64,000 nt of DNA from JBGTSJ01 sp041940305 (GTDB lineage: Bacteria; Planctomycetota; Planctomycetia; Planctomycetales; Planctomycetaceae), in the NCBI GenBank assembly GCA_041940305.1, contig JBGTSJ010000001.1:611913-675912 (forward strand). The letters are read 5' to 3'. The position numbers and the translations under genes are program-made. A model generated the notes under the pieces. That model did not search any database. It was not told the origin of the DNA and saw nothing but the letters and a program-made list of their open reading frames with translations. Shown one piece after another: positions 1 through 8,541 of the stretch (positions within the stretch are counted from its first letter, which is position 1; each line of letters begins with the position of its first letter).

Positions 1-1
1 C

Positions 2-1282
2 ACGCTCGCTCGTGACTTCGACCGCTACGTCCTGCCGGCGGAGACGGCGGTGTACGCGCCGTACTTTATCTGGAATGGGCGCAGCAACTCTCTGTCTCCC
101 ATTCAGGCCGCCGGCGTGAATCTCCTCCTGGAGCGTTATGCCGCCGGCGCAATCGCCGCCAGCGCTGAGGAACTCATCGGCGCCCTCCGCAGTATCGGCG
201 CCCATGTGCAGAGCGACCAATTCAGTCTCAACAGCATCTGGACCGGAGAGAATCCCTCCGGCGACAACCTGCTCGGGCCGCTCGTCATCCATGATGCCGA
301 CGCGGATACCTACCGTCTCGTCCCGCCGGACTTGGTGCGGGGCCGAATCGTGATCGCTCAGAACTTCCTGCGTGTCACCGTCCGCAACGTGGAGTCGGGC
401 GAGCAGACTTCGTATCAGGGACCGGCGAATGTCGACTTCTCGATCGCTCCGGGACAGTTGCAGATTGTGCGCGCCGATGAACTGATCGGCTGGCATTCAG
501 GCAACACCGCCGACGCGCCGAATCTTTCCCGGATCGAGGAGACCGTTCCACTGCAGCCGGGGGAATTGTTCGACATCGAGTTCGTCCGCGACGCGGAGCA
601 TTTTCGCCGGCTGGCGACCATGCCGCTGCCGGAGGACGTTGAAGTGCTCAGGTTTCGCTGGGCCGGCAATCGCCCCGTCGGTCAAGCGGCGCTCATGGGC
701 TTTCAGGTGGACCGGGAGCAGGCGCGCTGCATCCAGGCGCTGCTGGCCGCCCTGGCCGATGGTTCTCCCGACTTGACGGAGGAAGCGATCCTGCAGAACG
801 CCGGCATCGAAGGCCGGGCTTTCTCTGAAATCTTCCCGACGCAGTCGCCTCACGGCCTGGAAGAGTCCGAGTGGGCGGCATTGCTCGAACCGGGCAAAGC
901 ACCAGGGGCCTGGCGGTTGACACCGCCCCGCGGCGGCATCGCAGAATCCCAATCCTCCGCGTCCATCGAAGATCGCATCCTGCAACTGGCGGAAGAGGAA
1001 CTGGCGGCAGTTCAGCAGCTGGTGGATCGCCAGGTCGCCTCTGTCGGGGATCTCCTGCAGGCCCGGCTGAAGGTTGCGGAGGCGCGCCTCGATCGGGCCC
1101 GGAGGCTGGGTGACGACGCGGAGCAGACTGCCGCGCGCGACGCCATCCTCGACGTCCGTCTGGAGCAACGAGATGCGGCAAAGAAGCTGCACGAGTCCGG
1201 TGTGATTACGAAGGCGGAATTGCAGCAGGTCGAGGCAGAGTATCTCAAGGCGGTGCGGCAGGCCGCCGATGCTGAAGATTAG
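2..1282 (+). CDS. Hypothetical protein with C-terminal coiled coil, 5' end outside the window
   Basis: The frame is open to the left edge: codons can be read back from the GTG at 50 to position 2 without a stop, so the gene starts outside the window and about 426 residues are visible. I do not recognise the first 300 residues; they hold a mixed alpha/beta segment with no signal peptide in view. The last 110 residues are charged and heptad-like (runs such as LQARLKVAEARLDRARRL and QRDAAKKLHESGVITKAEL), a coiled coil of the sort often appended to planctomycete proteins. The gene ends 22 bases before a strong hairpin. GTG at 50 is a possible internal start but has no good ribosome site. Function unknown. 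Confidence 0.8.
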   Translation, partial: TLARDFDRYVLPAETAVYAPYFIWNGRSNSLSPIQAAGVNLLLERYAAGAIAASAEELIGALRSIGAHVQSDQFSLNSIWTGENPSGDNLLGPLVIHDADADTYRLVPPDLVRGRIVIAQNFLRVTVRNVESGEQTSYQGPANVDFSIAPGQLQIVRADELIGWHSGNTADAPNLSRIEETVPLQPGELFDIEFVRDAEHFRRLATMPLPEDVEVLRFRWAGNRPVGQAALMGFQVDREQARCIQALLAALADGSPDLTEEAILQNAGIEGRAFSEIFPTQSPHGLEESEWAALLEPGKAPGAWRLTPPRGGIAESQSSASIEDRILQLAEEELAAVQQLVDRQVASVGDLLQARLKVAEARLDRARRLGDDAEQTAARDAILDVRLEQRDAAKKLHESGVITKAELQQVEAEYLKAVRQAADAED

Positions 1283-1304
1283 CCTGAGCAGTCACGGTCC
1301 CGTT

Positions 1305-1336
1305 GCGAGAATCACACGTCCCGGAGTGATTCTCGC
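1305..1336. repeat. Perfect 11-bp inverted repeat after the first gene
   Basis: GCGAGAATCAC at 1305-1315 pairs exactly with GTGATTCTCGC at 1326-1336 around a 10-base loop. No T-run follows, so it is not a classic intrinsic terminator, though it could still end or protect the upstream transcript. A degenerate second copy of the element, including its CTCGCTACAA tail, lies at 1561-1600. Confidence 0.75.
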
Positions 1337-1449
1337 TCGCTACAAGTGGTATAACCGTGCGAGCCCTTGAGGGGAACTGGCGGTCAAAGCTGGACCACCG
1401 TCAGGCATCTCGGCTTCCATTCTCTCGAGCCCGATTGCATCCCCCAGTT

Positions 1450-1465
1450 GGCACGGTTCCGTGCC
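1450..1465. repeat. Short palindrome GGCACGG-TT-CCGTGCC
   Basis: A 7-bp stem with a two-base loop. It resembles the GGCACAC-TCC-GTGTGCC element at 12327-12343 and probably belongs to the same family of intergenic palindromes. Confidence 0.5.
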
Positions 1466-1560
1466 CATCGGTGTGATCCGTGGTCCGAAGAATTGCGCAG
1501 AACGATCGAATCCGGATCGTGAGTCACACGGAGTAATGTGGACCGTTTTTCTCCGGGCAG

Positions 1561-1600
1561 CGCGAATCACGCGTCCCTCATGGCGCCGTGCTCGCTACAA
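1561..1600. repeat. Degenerate second copy of the 1305-1343 element
   Basis: Starting GCGAATCACGCGTCCC and ending GTGCTCGCTACAA, this stretch aligns with the hairpin at 1305 plus its tail, with several mismatches that weaken the stem. It points to a dispersed intergenic repeat rather than a terminator specific to the first gene. Confidence 0.5.
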
Positions 1601-1867
1601 ACGTCACAATTGCGCCCGCCGCACGCCGTTGGAGGGGGTTCGCCGTTCTCCCTCACCCGGCACGGAGATCCGTCTTGCCCTCCCGACCTGAATGGTAAAA
1701 ATGGTTGCAGCGACCGGATGCCAGCGGGTATCGTGTGGCCCGTCGCATCAGGGCAGGTGCGAGTTCGGCAGCGGGCAACGAACGTCGATGTCCATGGACG
1801 AACCGGCTGATGCGTTTTCCTGGTCGAGGGCCGCCGCAGGATTCGCGGCGACCGGGGGGTGCGTCAC

Positions 1868-3394
1868 ATGCCGGCCATGGGTCTTCAGCACGAATTAACG
1901 TCGGTAACGGACGACTTGATTCCCGCGCACTCCGACACCGCCCCGACTGCCTGGATTCTGCTGGCCGACGGTCCGGCCTGGTCGCAGATCTACATGCTCT
2001 CTGCGCAGCACCCCACGCGCATCGGCCGGGCGCCCGATAACGAGATCGTGCTCTCCGATTCCCGCTGCAGCCGCCATCATTGCGAGATCCGCTACTCGTC
2101 CGACCAGTGGGTCGTCCGCGACCGGCGCAGCCGCAACGGCACCTATATCTACGACGAGAAGGTGCTCTCCCCGCACCCTCTTCGGGAAGGGGACGTGATC
2201 CAGGTCGGTCCGCACCGTCTCGTGTTCACCGCCGACACCGGCCGTTTGTATGGAGAGGACGGTTCGGATTCCAACGACACCGAAGACAACATCCCGATCC
2301 GCACGGCTGCCGCCGAGCCCATCACGCCCTCCCGCCCCAGGCAACGCGCGGAAGCAAACGGAAAGAGACGCAAAGATCACGCCGACTGGACCCGGCGGAT
2401 GCTGTATCCCGCGACGAACTCGCTGATCGGAGACAGTCCCTCACTGGAGCGGCTCAGAGACCAGGTCCGCCGCGCGGGCCCGACCGACGCCACGGTCCTG
2501 ATCCGCGGCGAAAGTGGAGTCGGCAAGGAACTGGTGGCCCGGTCGCTGCACGAGCACAGCCGGCGGCGGACGGCCCCGTTTATCTGCCTGAACTGCGCCG
2601 CGTTAAGCGAGAGCCTGCTGGAAAGCGAGTTGTTCGGGCACGAGAGCGGATCGTTCACCGGCGCGGCCGACCGCAAGCTCGGAAAGTTCGAGCTGGCGCA
2701 CACTGGAACGCTGTTCCTGGATGAAGTGGGTGAACTCAGCCCCGCGATTCAAGCCAAGTTCCTGCGCGTTCTGGAGGGGCAGCCGTTTCACCGCATCGGG
2801 GGGAGCGACCCCATCCAGGCCGACGTCCGCGTGCTGGCCGCCACCAATCGCGACCTGGAGGAAGCGGTCAAGTCGCAGCAGTTTCGGGAGGACCTCTACT
2901 ACCGGCTGCAGGTGATGGAGATTATGGTCGAGCCATTGCGGCAGCGGATCGAGGATCTTCCGGCGCTGGCGGAGCACTTCTTCAGATACGCGGTCGACCA
3001 GACCAGGCGGCCGGTGAAGGCCATTACGGAGGATGCCATTGCCCGCCTGATGGGCTATCGCTGGCCGGGCAATATCCGCGAACTCAAGAACGCGATCCAC
3101 CGCGCGGTGATCCTCTGCTCGGGCGACCGGATCAAGCCGGAGGACCTTTACTTCTGCGCGCTGGATGATGACGAGACGTCATCACACCACCTGGCCCGCT
3201 CCACGCAACTCAACGGCAAGTCGCTGGAAGAGGTCGAGTTGACGCACATCCTCATGGTCCTGGAGCAGATGTCCTGGAATAAGACCCGGGCGGCCGAGAT
3301 CCTCGGCATCGAGCGCTCGACCCTCGACCGCAAGCTGAAGCGGCACGACGTGCGGCGTCCTTCCGGAGACCGCACTCTGCACGAATCGTCCTGA
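1868..3394 (+). CDS. FHA-domain sigma-54-dependent transcriptional activator
   Basis: This cytoplasmic regulator has an N-terminal FHA domain (about residues 40-125, with IGRAPDNEIVL, SRHHCEI and RNGTYI), an AAA+ sigma-54 interaction domain (about 175-405) and a C-terminal Fis-type helix-turn-helix (about 455-495, KTRAAEILGIERSTLDRKL). Walker A reads GESGVGKE and Walker B is TLFLDEVGEL. The sigma-54 contact loop reads GSFTGA, a mild variant of GAFTGA. FHA domains bind phosphothreonine, so a Ser/Thr kinase probably controls it. The start is uncertain: GTG at 1859, ATG at 1868 (chosen; a G-rich run lies 8 bases upstream) or ATG at 1877. It stands alone, so its target genes cannot be read from context. 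Confidence 0.93.
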   Translation: MPAMGLQHELTSVTDDLIPAHSDTAPTAWILLADGPAWSQIYMLSAQHPTRIGRAPDNEIVLSDSRCSRHHCEIRYSSDQWVVRDRRSRNGTYIYDEKVLSPHPLREGDVIQVGPHRLVFTADTGRLYGEDGSDSNDTEDNIPIRTAAAEPITPSRPRQRAEANGKRRKDHADWTRRMLYPATNSLIGDSPSLERLRDQVRRAGPTDATVLIRGESGVGKELVARSLHEHSRRRTAPFICLNCAALSESLLESELFGHESGSFTGAADRKLGKFELAHTGTLFLDEVGELSPAIQAKFLRVLEGQPFHRIGGSDPIQADVRVLAATNRDLEEAVKSQQFREDLYYRLQVMEIMVEPLRQRIEDLPALAEHFFRYAVDQTRRPVKAITEDAIARLMGYRWPGNIRELKNAIHRAVILCSGDRIKPEDLYFCALDDDETSSHHLARSTQLNGKSLEEVELTHILMVLEQMSWNKTRAAEILGIERSTLDRKLKRHDVRRPSGDRTLHESS

Positions 3395-3917
3395 GCGGGA
3401 TCAGCTGCCCCTGAACCGACTGTGAGCCACAGTCGAGCAGCCTCGGAGGGAGCGTGAATCCACCGGCTGATGTGATGATGAACGCCATGAGGTGCGCAAG
3501 CAGCAAAGACTGGACGCGATCGCCGCGCTCCTGAGCCGCTCGCGATTCTCGCCTCCTTCGCGGTACTGATTCCGCGGTAAACCGGCCCCCGGGATCTTCT
3601 GCGAAAACAAAGAGGTCGAGAACCGGAGCGTTCTCCGAAACGCAACAAAATGGCAACATTGTTATTGACAATTCCGCCGGACCTCAGAAAAATCATGTGG
3701 TCCTGACGAGATTGCCGCCGTAGGTGGACCGCGCGTCTGCCGATCTCTTGGACGCCCAACGCTTTGCGTCTACGCCGAAGGAATCGGGACCGCCCGGCAT
3801 GCGTGCCGGAATGGGGGGGCAGGCCTGGCGAGCATCGTCCGCGGAATTGCGGACAGAGTCCGGACGGATTGGTCCCGGTTGTCTGCGCGTCACCCACAAG
3901 CTGAGGGAGGATTACGT
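3395..3917. other. Intergenic region upstream of the small acidic gene
   Basis: This 523-base gap has no coding frame I can support. Apart from the promoter-like match at 3665-3693 I see nothing specific in it. Confidence 0.5.
3665..3693 (+). promoter_or_regulatory. Possible sigma-70 promoter for the small acidic gene
   Basis: A perfect TTGACA at 3665-3670 is followed after 17 bases by AAAAAT (four of six matches to TATAAT). It would give an untranslated leader of about 215 bases ahead of the gene at 3918. The weak -10 keeps this tentative. Confidence 0.35.
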
Positions 3918-4211
3918 ATGGAGTTCTCATTCGAGGTCGATCCCAACCTCGATCTGGCCATTGGCACCGAACTGAGCTACGAAGAAGGAGCCGAAGAGTA
4001 CGTCGATGACGTCAATCTGGTTGATGTGAACCCTTGGACGCCGACCGGCGCCAAGCCCGGCTCGGAAGACAAGGTGCGGATGCTGGCCGCCCGGTATGCG
4101 GCGGGCATTCCGCTGTGGCACAACGAAGACTGCTACGATCATGGTCCCGCCCAAGCTGCGGGCCTGCTGGATGCGGACGGCTTCGCCACCGAGGAAGAGG
4201 ACGACTTCTAA
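3918..4211 (+). CDS. Small acidic protein of unknown function
   Basis: The 97-residue product is strongly acidic, with Asp/Glu clusters near the N-terminus (YEEGAEEYVDDV) and at the very end (EEEDDF). It has no signal peptide or membrane segment, and a central part rich in Trp, His and Tyr (WHNEDCYDHG). The start is fixed by a strong ribosome site, GAGGGAGG at 3903-3910, seven bases before the ATG; longer upstream readings lack one. A textbook terminator follows at 4249, so the gene appears to be its own transcription unit. I do not recognise the family. The acidity could suit a partner for a basic protein, but that is a guess. Confidence 0.82.
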   Translation: MEFSFEVDPNLDLAIGTELSYEEGAEEYVDDVNLVDVNPWTPTGAKPGSEDKVRMLAARYAAGIPLWHNEDCYDHGPAQAAGLLDADGFATEEEDDF

Positions 4212-4248
4212 GCGGATGCCCCGCTGCACCGAGCGGCGAGCAGGAATT

Positions 4249-4288
4249 AAGCCGGGCGTTCATTGGAACGCCCGGCTTTGTTTATTGT
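4249..4288 (+). terminator. Intrinsic terminator after the small acidic gene
   Basis: AAGCCGGGCGTTC at 4249-4261 pairs perfectly with 4266-4278 around the four-base loop ATTG, a 13-bp GC-rich stem, followed by TGTTTATTGT. The U-rich side is on the plus strand, so it ends the 3918-4211 transcript and separates it from the convergent DUF1080 gene. Confidence 0.9.
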
Positions 4289-4310
4289 CCTGATGTCGCA
4301 GTGGATCGGC

Positions 4311-4976
4311 TCAGTCGAGCACCTTGATCTCGACGTCCTTGAACGAGATCTGCATGTCGTGGCCGCGGTGCAGCTGCAGGGCGATCACTCCCTTTTTTTC
4401 GCCGTCCGGATCCTGAATGTCCACGGTAGTCACCCCGTTGATCTCCTGCCTGATGTGATCTCCGTCGGCCGTGATTACGTACTCGTTCCAGTCATCCTTC
4501 TTGACGGCCTTCTCCAGTGCGGCCACGATCTCAGGGGTGACGTCGGCCACGATACCGCGGGTCTTCTCGCCGTACAGGATTCCCATGTAGCGTTCACTGG
4601 CGATATCGGCCTGATTGCCGGCCACGACGAAGGGGGGCAGCTCCTGTCCCTTGAGTTCCTTGATTTCACGGCTGCGATACTGGATGCCGCTGTTGCCGGA
4701 ATGGTTGTGGAGGCGGAACTTGAGCTTCAGAATAAAGTTGCCGTACTCTCCGTCAGAGATGAGGAACGTGTTGTCGGGGATATTGCCGTCGGTACGGCCG
4801 ACGATCGCGCCCTCCTGAACCGACCACAGCTCCTCGTTCCCATTCCAGCCCTCGAGCGTCTTCCCGTCGAACAGGGGCTTGAACCCGTCGTCGTCGGCCC
4901 CGCGCAACAGGCCGGTTCCCACGAACAGCAGCACGATGAACTGGAGGGTACGGCGAGTCGGGAAGCGCTTCATCAT
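4311..4976 (-). CDS. Secreted DUF1080 (3-keto-disaccharide hydrolase-like) protein
   Basis: The 221-residue protein has a signal peptide (basic start, LQFIVLLFVGTG core) and then one DUF1080 domain: FKPLFDGKTLEGWNG at the start, SGNSGIQYRSREI in the middle and a terminal ISFKDVEIKVLD strand. This concanavalin-like fold is abundant in planctomycetes and is now called the 3-keto-disaccharide hydrolase domain; some members hydrolyse 3-keto-glycosides, many are untested. It probably acts outside the cytoplasmic membrane in sugar breakdown. Two Met codons are adjacent at the start; the first, with GGAG about eight bases ahead, is used here. Transcribed alone, convergent with the preceding gene. 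Confidence 0.9.
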   Translation of the reverse strand: MMKRFPTRRTLQFIVLLFVGTGLLRGADDDGFKPLFDGKTLEGWNGNEELWSVQEGAIVGRTDGNIPDNTFLISDGEYGNFILKLKFRLHNHSGNSGIQYRSREIKELKGQELPPFVVAGNQADIASERYMGILYGEKTRGIVADVTPEIVAALEKAVKKDDWNEYVITADGDHIRQEINGVTTVDIQDPDGEKKGVIALQLHRGHDMQISFKDVEIKVLD

Positions 4977-5193
4977 CGGGGTCTCCAGGCGGAAGGCGGT
5001 TGCGACGGGCAGACGGGCGACCGGCTCGGCCCGTGAATGACGGATGTCAGGACTTCGAGATTACGGCGACAGTCGCTAAAACGCCAGTTCGACGGAGGCT
5101 GCGGAGCGCGGGCGCCCGTCGGCGGCCGCTCGACGTGCGAACCTGACCGGCCGAAGACGGGTCCGGGTCACGTCCGCGGAGAACCAAACGAAC

Positions 5194-5808
5194 ATGATTC
5201 AGATTATCGACTACGGGATGGGCAACCTGCGGAGCGTGCAGAAGGCGTTTGAGAAGCTCGGGCATGAGGCCGCAATCTGCTCCGATCCACAGGCGCTGGC
5301 CAACGCCGAGCGGGTGGTGCTGCCGGGCGTCGGGGCTTTCCGGGACGCCATCGCGCAGCTGCGGCGGCAGGGATTCGTCAAGCCCCTGCTGGACTACGTG
5401 GCGCAGGACCGGCCGTTTCTCGGGATCTGTCTGGGACTGCAACTGCTGTTCGACGTGAGTTATGAGGACGGCGAGTACGAGGGGCTGGGCATCATTCCCG
5501 GGCAGGTCGTGCGGTTCACCTCCCAACCTGGGCTGACGATCCCGCACATGGGGTGGAATGGGCTGGAATTCGATGCAGGCAACCCACTCCTGGAGGGAAT
5601 CGAGCCGGGCGCGCACGTGTACTTTGTGCACAGCTATCACGTCGTGCCGCACGAGGAGAGCGTGATCGCGGCGCAGACGACGCACGGTGAGAAGTTCGTA
5701 TCGATGGTGCGGCACGGCCACCTGTTCGCGACGCAGTTTCATCCGGAGAAGAGCCAGCAGGTCGGATTGAAACTGCTTCAGAACTTTGCCACACTGCCGG
5801 CGCGCTGA
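5194..5808 (+). CDS. hisH: Imidazole glycerol phosphate synthase, glutaminase subunit HisH
   Basis: HisH is the glutamine amidotransferase half of IGP synthase. It makes ammonia from glutamine for HisF in histidine biosynthesis, in the cytoplasm. The 204-residue length is normal. The class I triad is visible: Cys79 in GICLGLQLLF, His183 and Glu185 in FHPEKSQ. The N-terminal IDYGMGNLRSV and PGVGAF segments are typical. No other his gene lies within the window, so the gene is separated from hisF and hisA, as in many planctomycetes. The start is an ATG with GGAGA about a dozen bases upstream. A tiny membrane protein gene follows after 46 bases. Confidence 0.97.
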   Translation: MIQIIDYGMGNLRSVQKAFEKLGHEAAICSDPQALANAERVVLPGVGAFRDAIAQLRRQGFVKPLLDYVAQDRPFLGICLGLQLLFDVSYEDGEYEGLGIIPGQVVRFTSQPGLTIPHMGWNGLEFDAGNPLLEGIEPGAHVYFVHSYHVVPHEESVIAAQTTHGEKFVSMVRHGHLFATQFHPEKSQQVGLKLLQNFATLPAR

Positions 5809-5854
5809 TGGTCAAAGCCAGCGGCCGACATTCTTCAAACTGCAGGGCGTCCGG

Positions 5855-6052
5855 ATGAGAACGATGCTGATGGGCATGTTGGTTACGGGGACTTCAGCCG
5901 GGACGGTGCTGGCGCACCCCGGTCACGGCGTCACCGATCCGGAGACTCCGGCCCACTACGTACTGGAACCGGTCCACGCGATTCCCGTGCTGCTGCTGGT
6001 GGCCGCGTGCTGGCTGGTCGCCTGGCGGCGCCGGGCGTCACAGCGGCGTTGA
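5855..6052 (+). CDS. Small membrane protein with signal peptide
   Basis: The 65-residue product has an N-terminal hydrophobic segment (MLMGMLVTGTSAGTVLA) that may be cleaved before HPGHG, a short polar stretch, one transmembrane helix (IPVLLLVAACWLVAW) and a basic tail (RRRASQRR) that would stay in the cytoplasm. The HPGHG motif right after the probable cleavage site could bind metal. A longer reading starts at 5786 inside hisH but adds residues with no signal character, so the ATG at 5855 is preferred. It may be co-transcribed with hisH. Family not recognised. Confidence 0.6.
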   Translation: MRTMLMGMLVTGTSAGTVLAHPGHGVTDPETPAHYVLEPVHAIPVLLLVAACWLVAWRRRASQRR

Positions 6053-6179
6053 CGTCAGTCGCCGCATGAGGATTCGCGCATTGGAGAGAGCGGTTCGCGG
6101 CGCTCGGCCCTTGCTGGCGCGGCGGGCTATTGTGCGGTCGGCTTTTTTGGACAGGGCCACTGGCGGAATGTCCCGGTCG

Positions 6180-8264
6180 TCAATCGACGTACAGGAACTC
6201 GTTCAGATTGAGAATGGCCAGGCAGAGGTCGGCCAGACCGTCTTCGGGATGAGCCGCATCGAGGAAGCGTGCGGCCGCTTCCTGTTCTGCTTGTGATGGA
6301 AGCCGCGCGAGAGCGCGACGGTACACGGCGGCGATCATGGCGTCGTCATCGTCGCCGTAGGCCTCCCGCAACTGGACGGCAAGCTGCCCGGCGCAGTCAC
6401 GCGCAATGGGGCCGTTGAGCATATGCAGCGCCTGCGGGGCGGTGGTGGACTCGTTGCGCCGCGCGCAGCTGAGGTTCGAGTCGGGACGGTCGAAGACCTC
6501 GAACAGCGGGAACCGCAGATTGCGGCGGACGAACAGGTAAATGCTGCGGCGATGATGGTCGTCGGCCTCGGGAGTGACGGGCCACTGGTCCCGCAGCAGT
6601 GTCTCGACGACCTCGTCCGGCAGCGGCGGCCTCACTCCCGGACCGTGGGATGCATCGCTCAGTTCGCTGCATACCGCCAGCAGGCTGTCGCGGATTTCCT
6701 CCCCCTGGAGTCGCCGTCGTCGCATGCGACCCAGCAACTCGTTGCCGGGATCGGCTGAAACCAGGGTCTGCCACGCCTGCCCCTCAGGGGATGCGGGGTC
6801 CGCACGCAGCCGGCTGTCCGATCGGTAGACGGCGGAGGTCACCATCAGGCGATGCAGCTGTTTCAGGCTCCAGCCCTGGCGGGGGAGTTCGGCGGCGAGC
6901 CAGTCGAGCAGTTCGGGATGCGTGGGAGTGTCCCCCATGAACCCGAAGTCGCTGGAAGTCTCCACAAGGCCTCGCCCGAAATGCTGCTGCCAGATGCGGT
7001 TGACGATCACGCGCGTGGTGAGCGGATGATCGCGCTTTGTGAGCCACCGCGCGAGCGCTGTTCGCCGGCCTGATGAGGCCGCCTCCTGTTCGGGTGGGGG
7101 GACAGCTTCGGAGCTCGCAGTGACGACCCGTAGAAACGCCGGTTCGACTTCGGGGCCTGGACGGCGGAAGTCGCCGCGCAGCCAGAGATAGCTGGGTCGC
7201 GGATCGGCCCCCTGTTCGTGAACGACGCGCCCCATCGGCAGCGGCGGCCCGGTGGACGTCTTTACCTTCTTCAGTTCGGCATCCAGCTCCGCGATACGAG
7301 CCGCGTTCTGATCGGGGTCGCCGTCGCGCAGACGTGCGATCTCCGCCTCGAGTTCCAGCCAGCGGCGATCGCGCTCAGACTGGAACTCGGCAAGGGCGGC
7401 CTCATCCTGCGCCAGCGGAATGGGATGCTCGCGAAAGAGGTCGGCCGGCTCAAAGAACGCCCGCAGTCGATAGAAATCGAACTGGCTGATCGGATCGTAC
7501 TTGTGGTCATGGCAGGCAGCGCACTCGAACTGCAGCCCCATGAACACCGATCCGACCGTCGAGGTCAGATTATTGAGGAAGGTGTGCCGCCGCTCCTCCT
7601 GCAGGTTGATATCGGGCATGTCGGGACCGGCGAGCAGGAAGCCGGTGGCGATCGCCGCATTGGCGTCCCCGGGCCGCAGTTCATCGCCGGCCAATTGCAG
7701 GCGGACGAATTCGTCATAAGGCATGTCCGCATTGAAGGCAGCGATCACCCAGTCCCGATACCGCCAGGCGTTGGGCCGAACCAGGTCATGCTCAAAGCCG
7801 TCCGTCTCGGCAAAGCGGGCAAGGTCGAGCCAGGCCTGTGCGGCGTGTTCGCCGTATGCGCGGGATGCCAGCAGCCGGTCGACGACGCGCTCATACGCGA
7901 GCGGTTGTGTATCGGCAAGGAAGGCGTCGATCTCCCTCGGGGTGGGGGGCAAACCCGTCAGGTCGAACGTAACGCGGCGCAGGAGCGTGACGCGATCGGC
8001 TGCGGGCGCGGGTGAAAGCCCTTCGCCTTCCAGTTCTGCGAGGATGAACTGATCGATCGGAGTGCGGCACCAGTCGGTGCGCTGCAAGTCGGGCGGTGTG
8101 ACGCTCTGCAGAGGCCGGTAGGCCCAGTGATCGCGGTCCGCATCAATGATCGGCGGTTCGGGAGGGACCGCGGACGAGGCCTCATCGTCCGCAGCGTCGG
8201 CGGTTGTCGCGAGGAAAATCAACTGCAGCGCGGCAAACGGCCGAAATAATTGGAGGTTCGGCAT
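6180..8264 (-). CDS. Secreted DUF1549/DUF1553 (PSD1-type) protein
   Basis: This 694-residue protein has a signal peptide (LQLFRPFAALQLIFLATTADA), a DUF1549 domain near the N-terminus (IDQFILAELEGEGLSPAPAA, LTGLPPTPREIDAFL), the conserved CAACHDHKYDP motif, a short helical linker and a C-terminal DUF1553 domain (TRVIVNRIWQQHFGRGLVET, RNESTTAPQALHMLNGP). These domains are typical of planctomycetes, almost always exported, and often paired with c-type cytochromes; the biochemical role is not established. Unlike many relatives it has no N-terminal cytochrome domain. The ATG at 8264 is chosen because it opens directly into a signal peptide; an upstream frame adds 38 non-signal residues. It lies downstream of the sulfatase on the same strand and may share its transcript. 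Confidence 0.92.
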   Translation of the reverse strand: MPNLQLFRPFAALQLIFLATTADAADDEASSAVPPEPPIIDADRDHWAYRPLQSVTPPDLQRTDWCRTPIDQFILAELEGEGLSPAPAADRVTLLRRVTFDLTGLPPTPREIDAFLADTQPLAYERVVDRLLASRAYGEHAAQAWLDLARFAETDGFEHDLVRPNAWRYRDWVIAAFNADMPYDEFVRLQLAGDELRPGDANAAIATGFLLAGPDMPDINLQEERRHTFLNNLTSTVGSVFMGLQFECAACHDHKYDPISQFDFYRLRAFFEPADLFREHPIPLAQDEAALAEFQSERDRRWLELEAEIARLRDGDPDQNAARIAELDAELKKVKTSTGPPLPMGRVVHEQGADPRPSYLWLRGDFRRPGPEVEPAFLRVVTASSEAVPPPEQEAASSGRRTALARWLTKRDHPLTTRVIVNRIWQQHFGRGLVETSSDFGFMGDTPTHPELLDWLAAELPRQGWSLKQLHRLMVTSAVYRSDSRLRADPASPEGQAWQTLVSADPGNELLGRMRRRRLQGEEIRDSLLAVCSELSDASHGPGVRPPLPDEVVETLLRDQWPVTPEADDHHRRSIYLFVRRNLRFPLFEVFDRPDSNLSCARRNESTTAPQALHMLNGPIARDCAGQLAVQLREAYGDDDDAMIAAVYRRALARLPSQAEQEAAARFLDAAHPEDGLADLCLAILNLNEFLYVD

Positions 8265-8541
8265 GGCGTTGAGTCGGAAGCGGAGGGCTCTGTTCGAACG
8301 GTTCACCGCGGACGACGACATGGCTGCTGCGATCATTGATTCCGCGCAGCCGGGCTCCCCTGATTGTGGCTGCGTCACATGGGCGACGCAACACGAAGTG
8401 CGTCAGCCTGAGGCGATCGTCGACCAGCAGGCTAATGCGGTTGAACCGCGAAAGGAGCGAACGCCGTGCTGTCCTTCCCTGTTCGCCGCCTTCGAGTCGT
8501 TCGCGGTTCCCCACCTGCGCAAACTGCGAAATGCCACCCGA

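Larger units (their letters stand above)
1283..1858. other. Intergenic stretch with several palindromic repeats, no convincing gene
   Basis: This 576-base gap holds only short frames without ribosome sites or recognisable products. It contains three repeat-like palindromes: the hairpin at 1305-1336, GGCACGG/CCGTGCC at 1450-1465 with a TT loop, and the degenerate copy of the first hairpin at 1561-1600. The rest shows nothing I can name. Confidence 0.6.

Noticed and set aside
1448..1465. TGGCACG match as a sigma-54 promoter
   Set aside because: The GC of the -12 box is one base out of register and the match is explained by the palindrome.
4263..5036. Plus-strand frame of 257 codons opposite the DUF1080 gene
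   Set aside because: It begins inside the terminator and mirrors a well-supported gene with a signal peptide.
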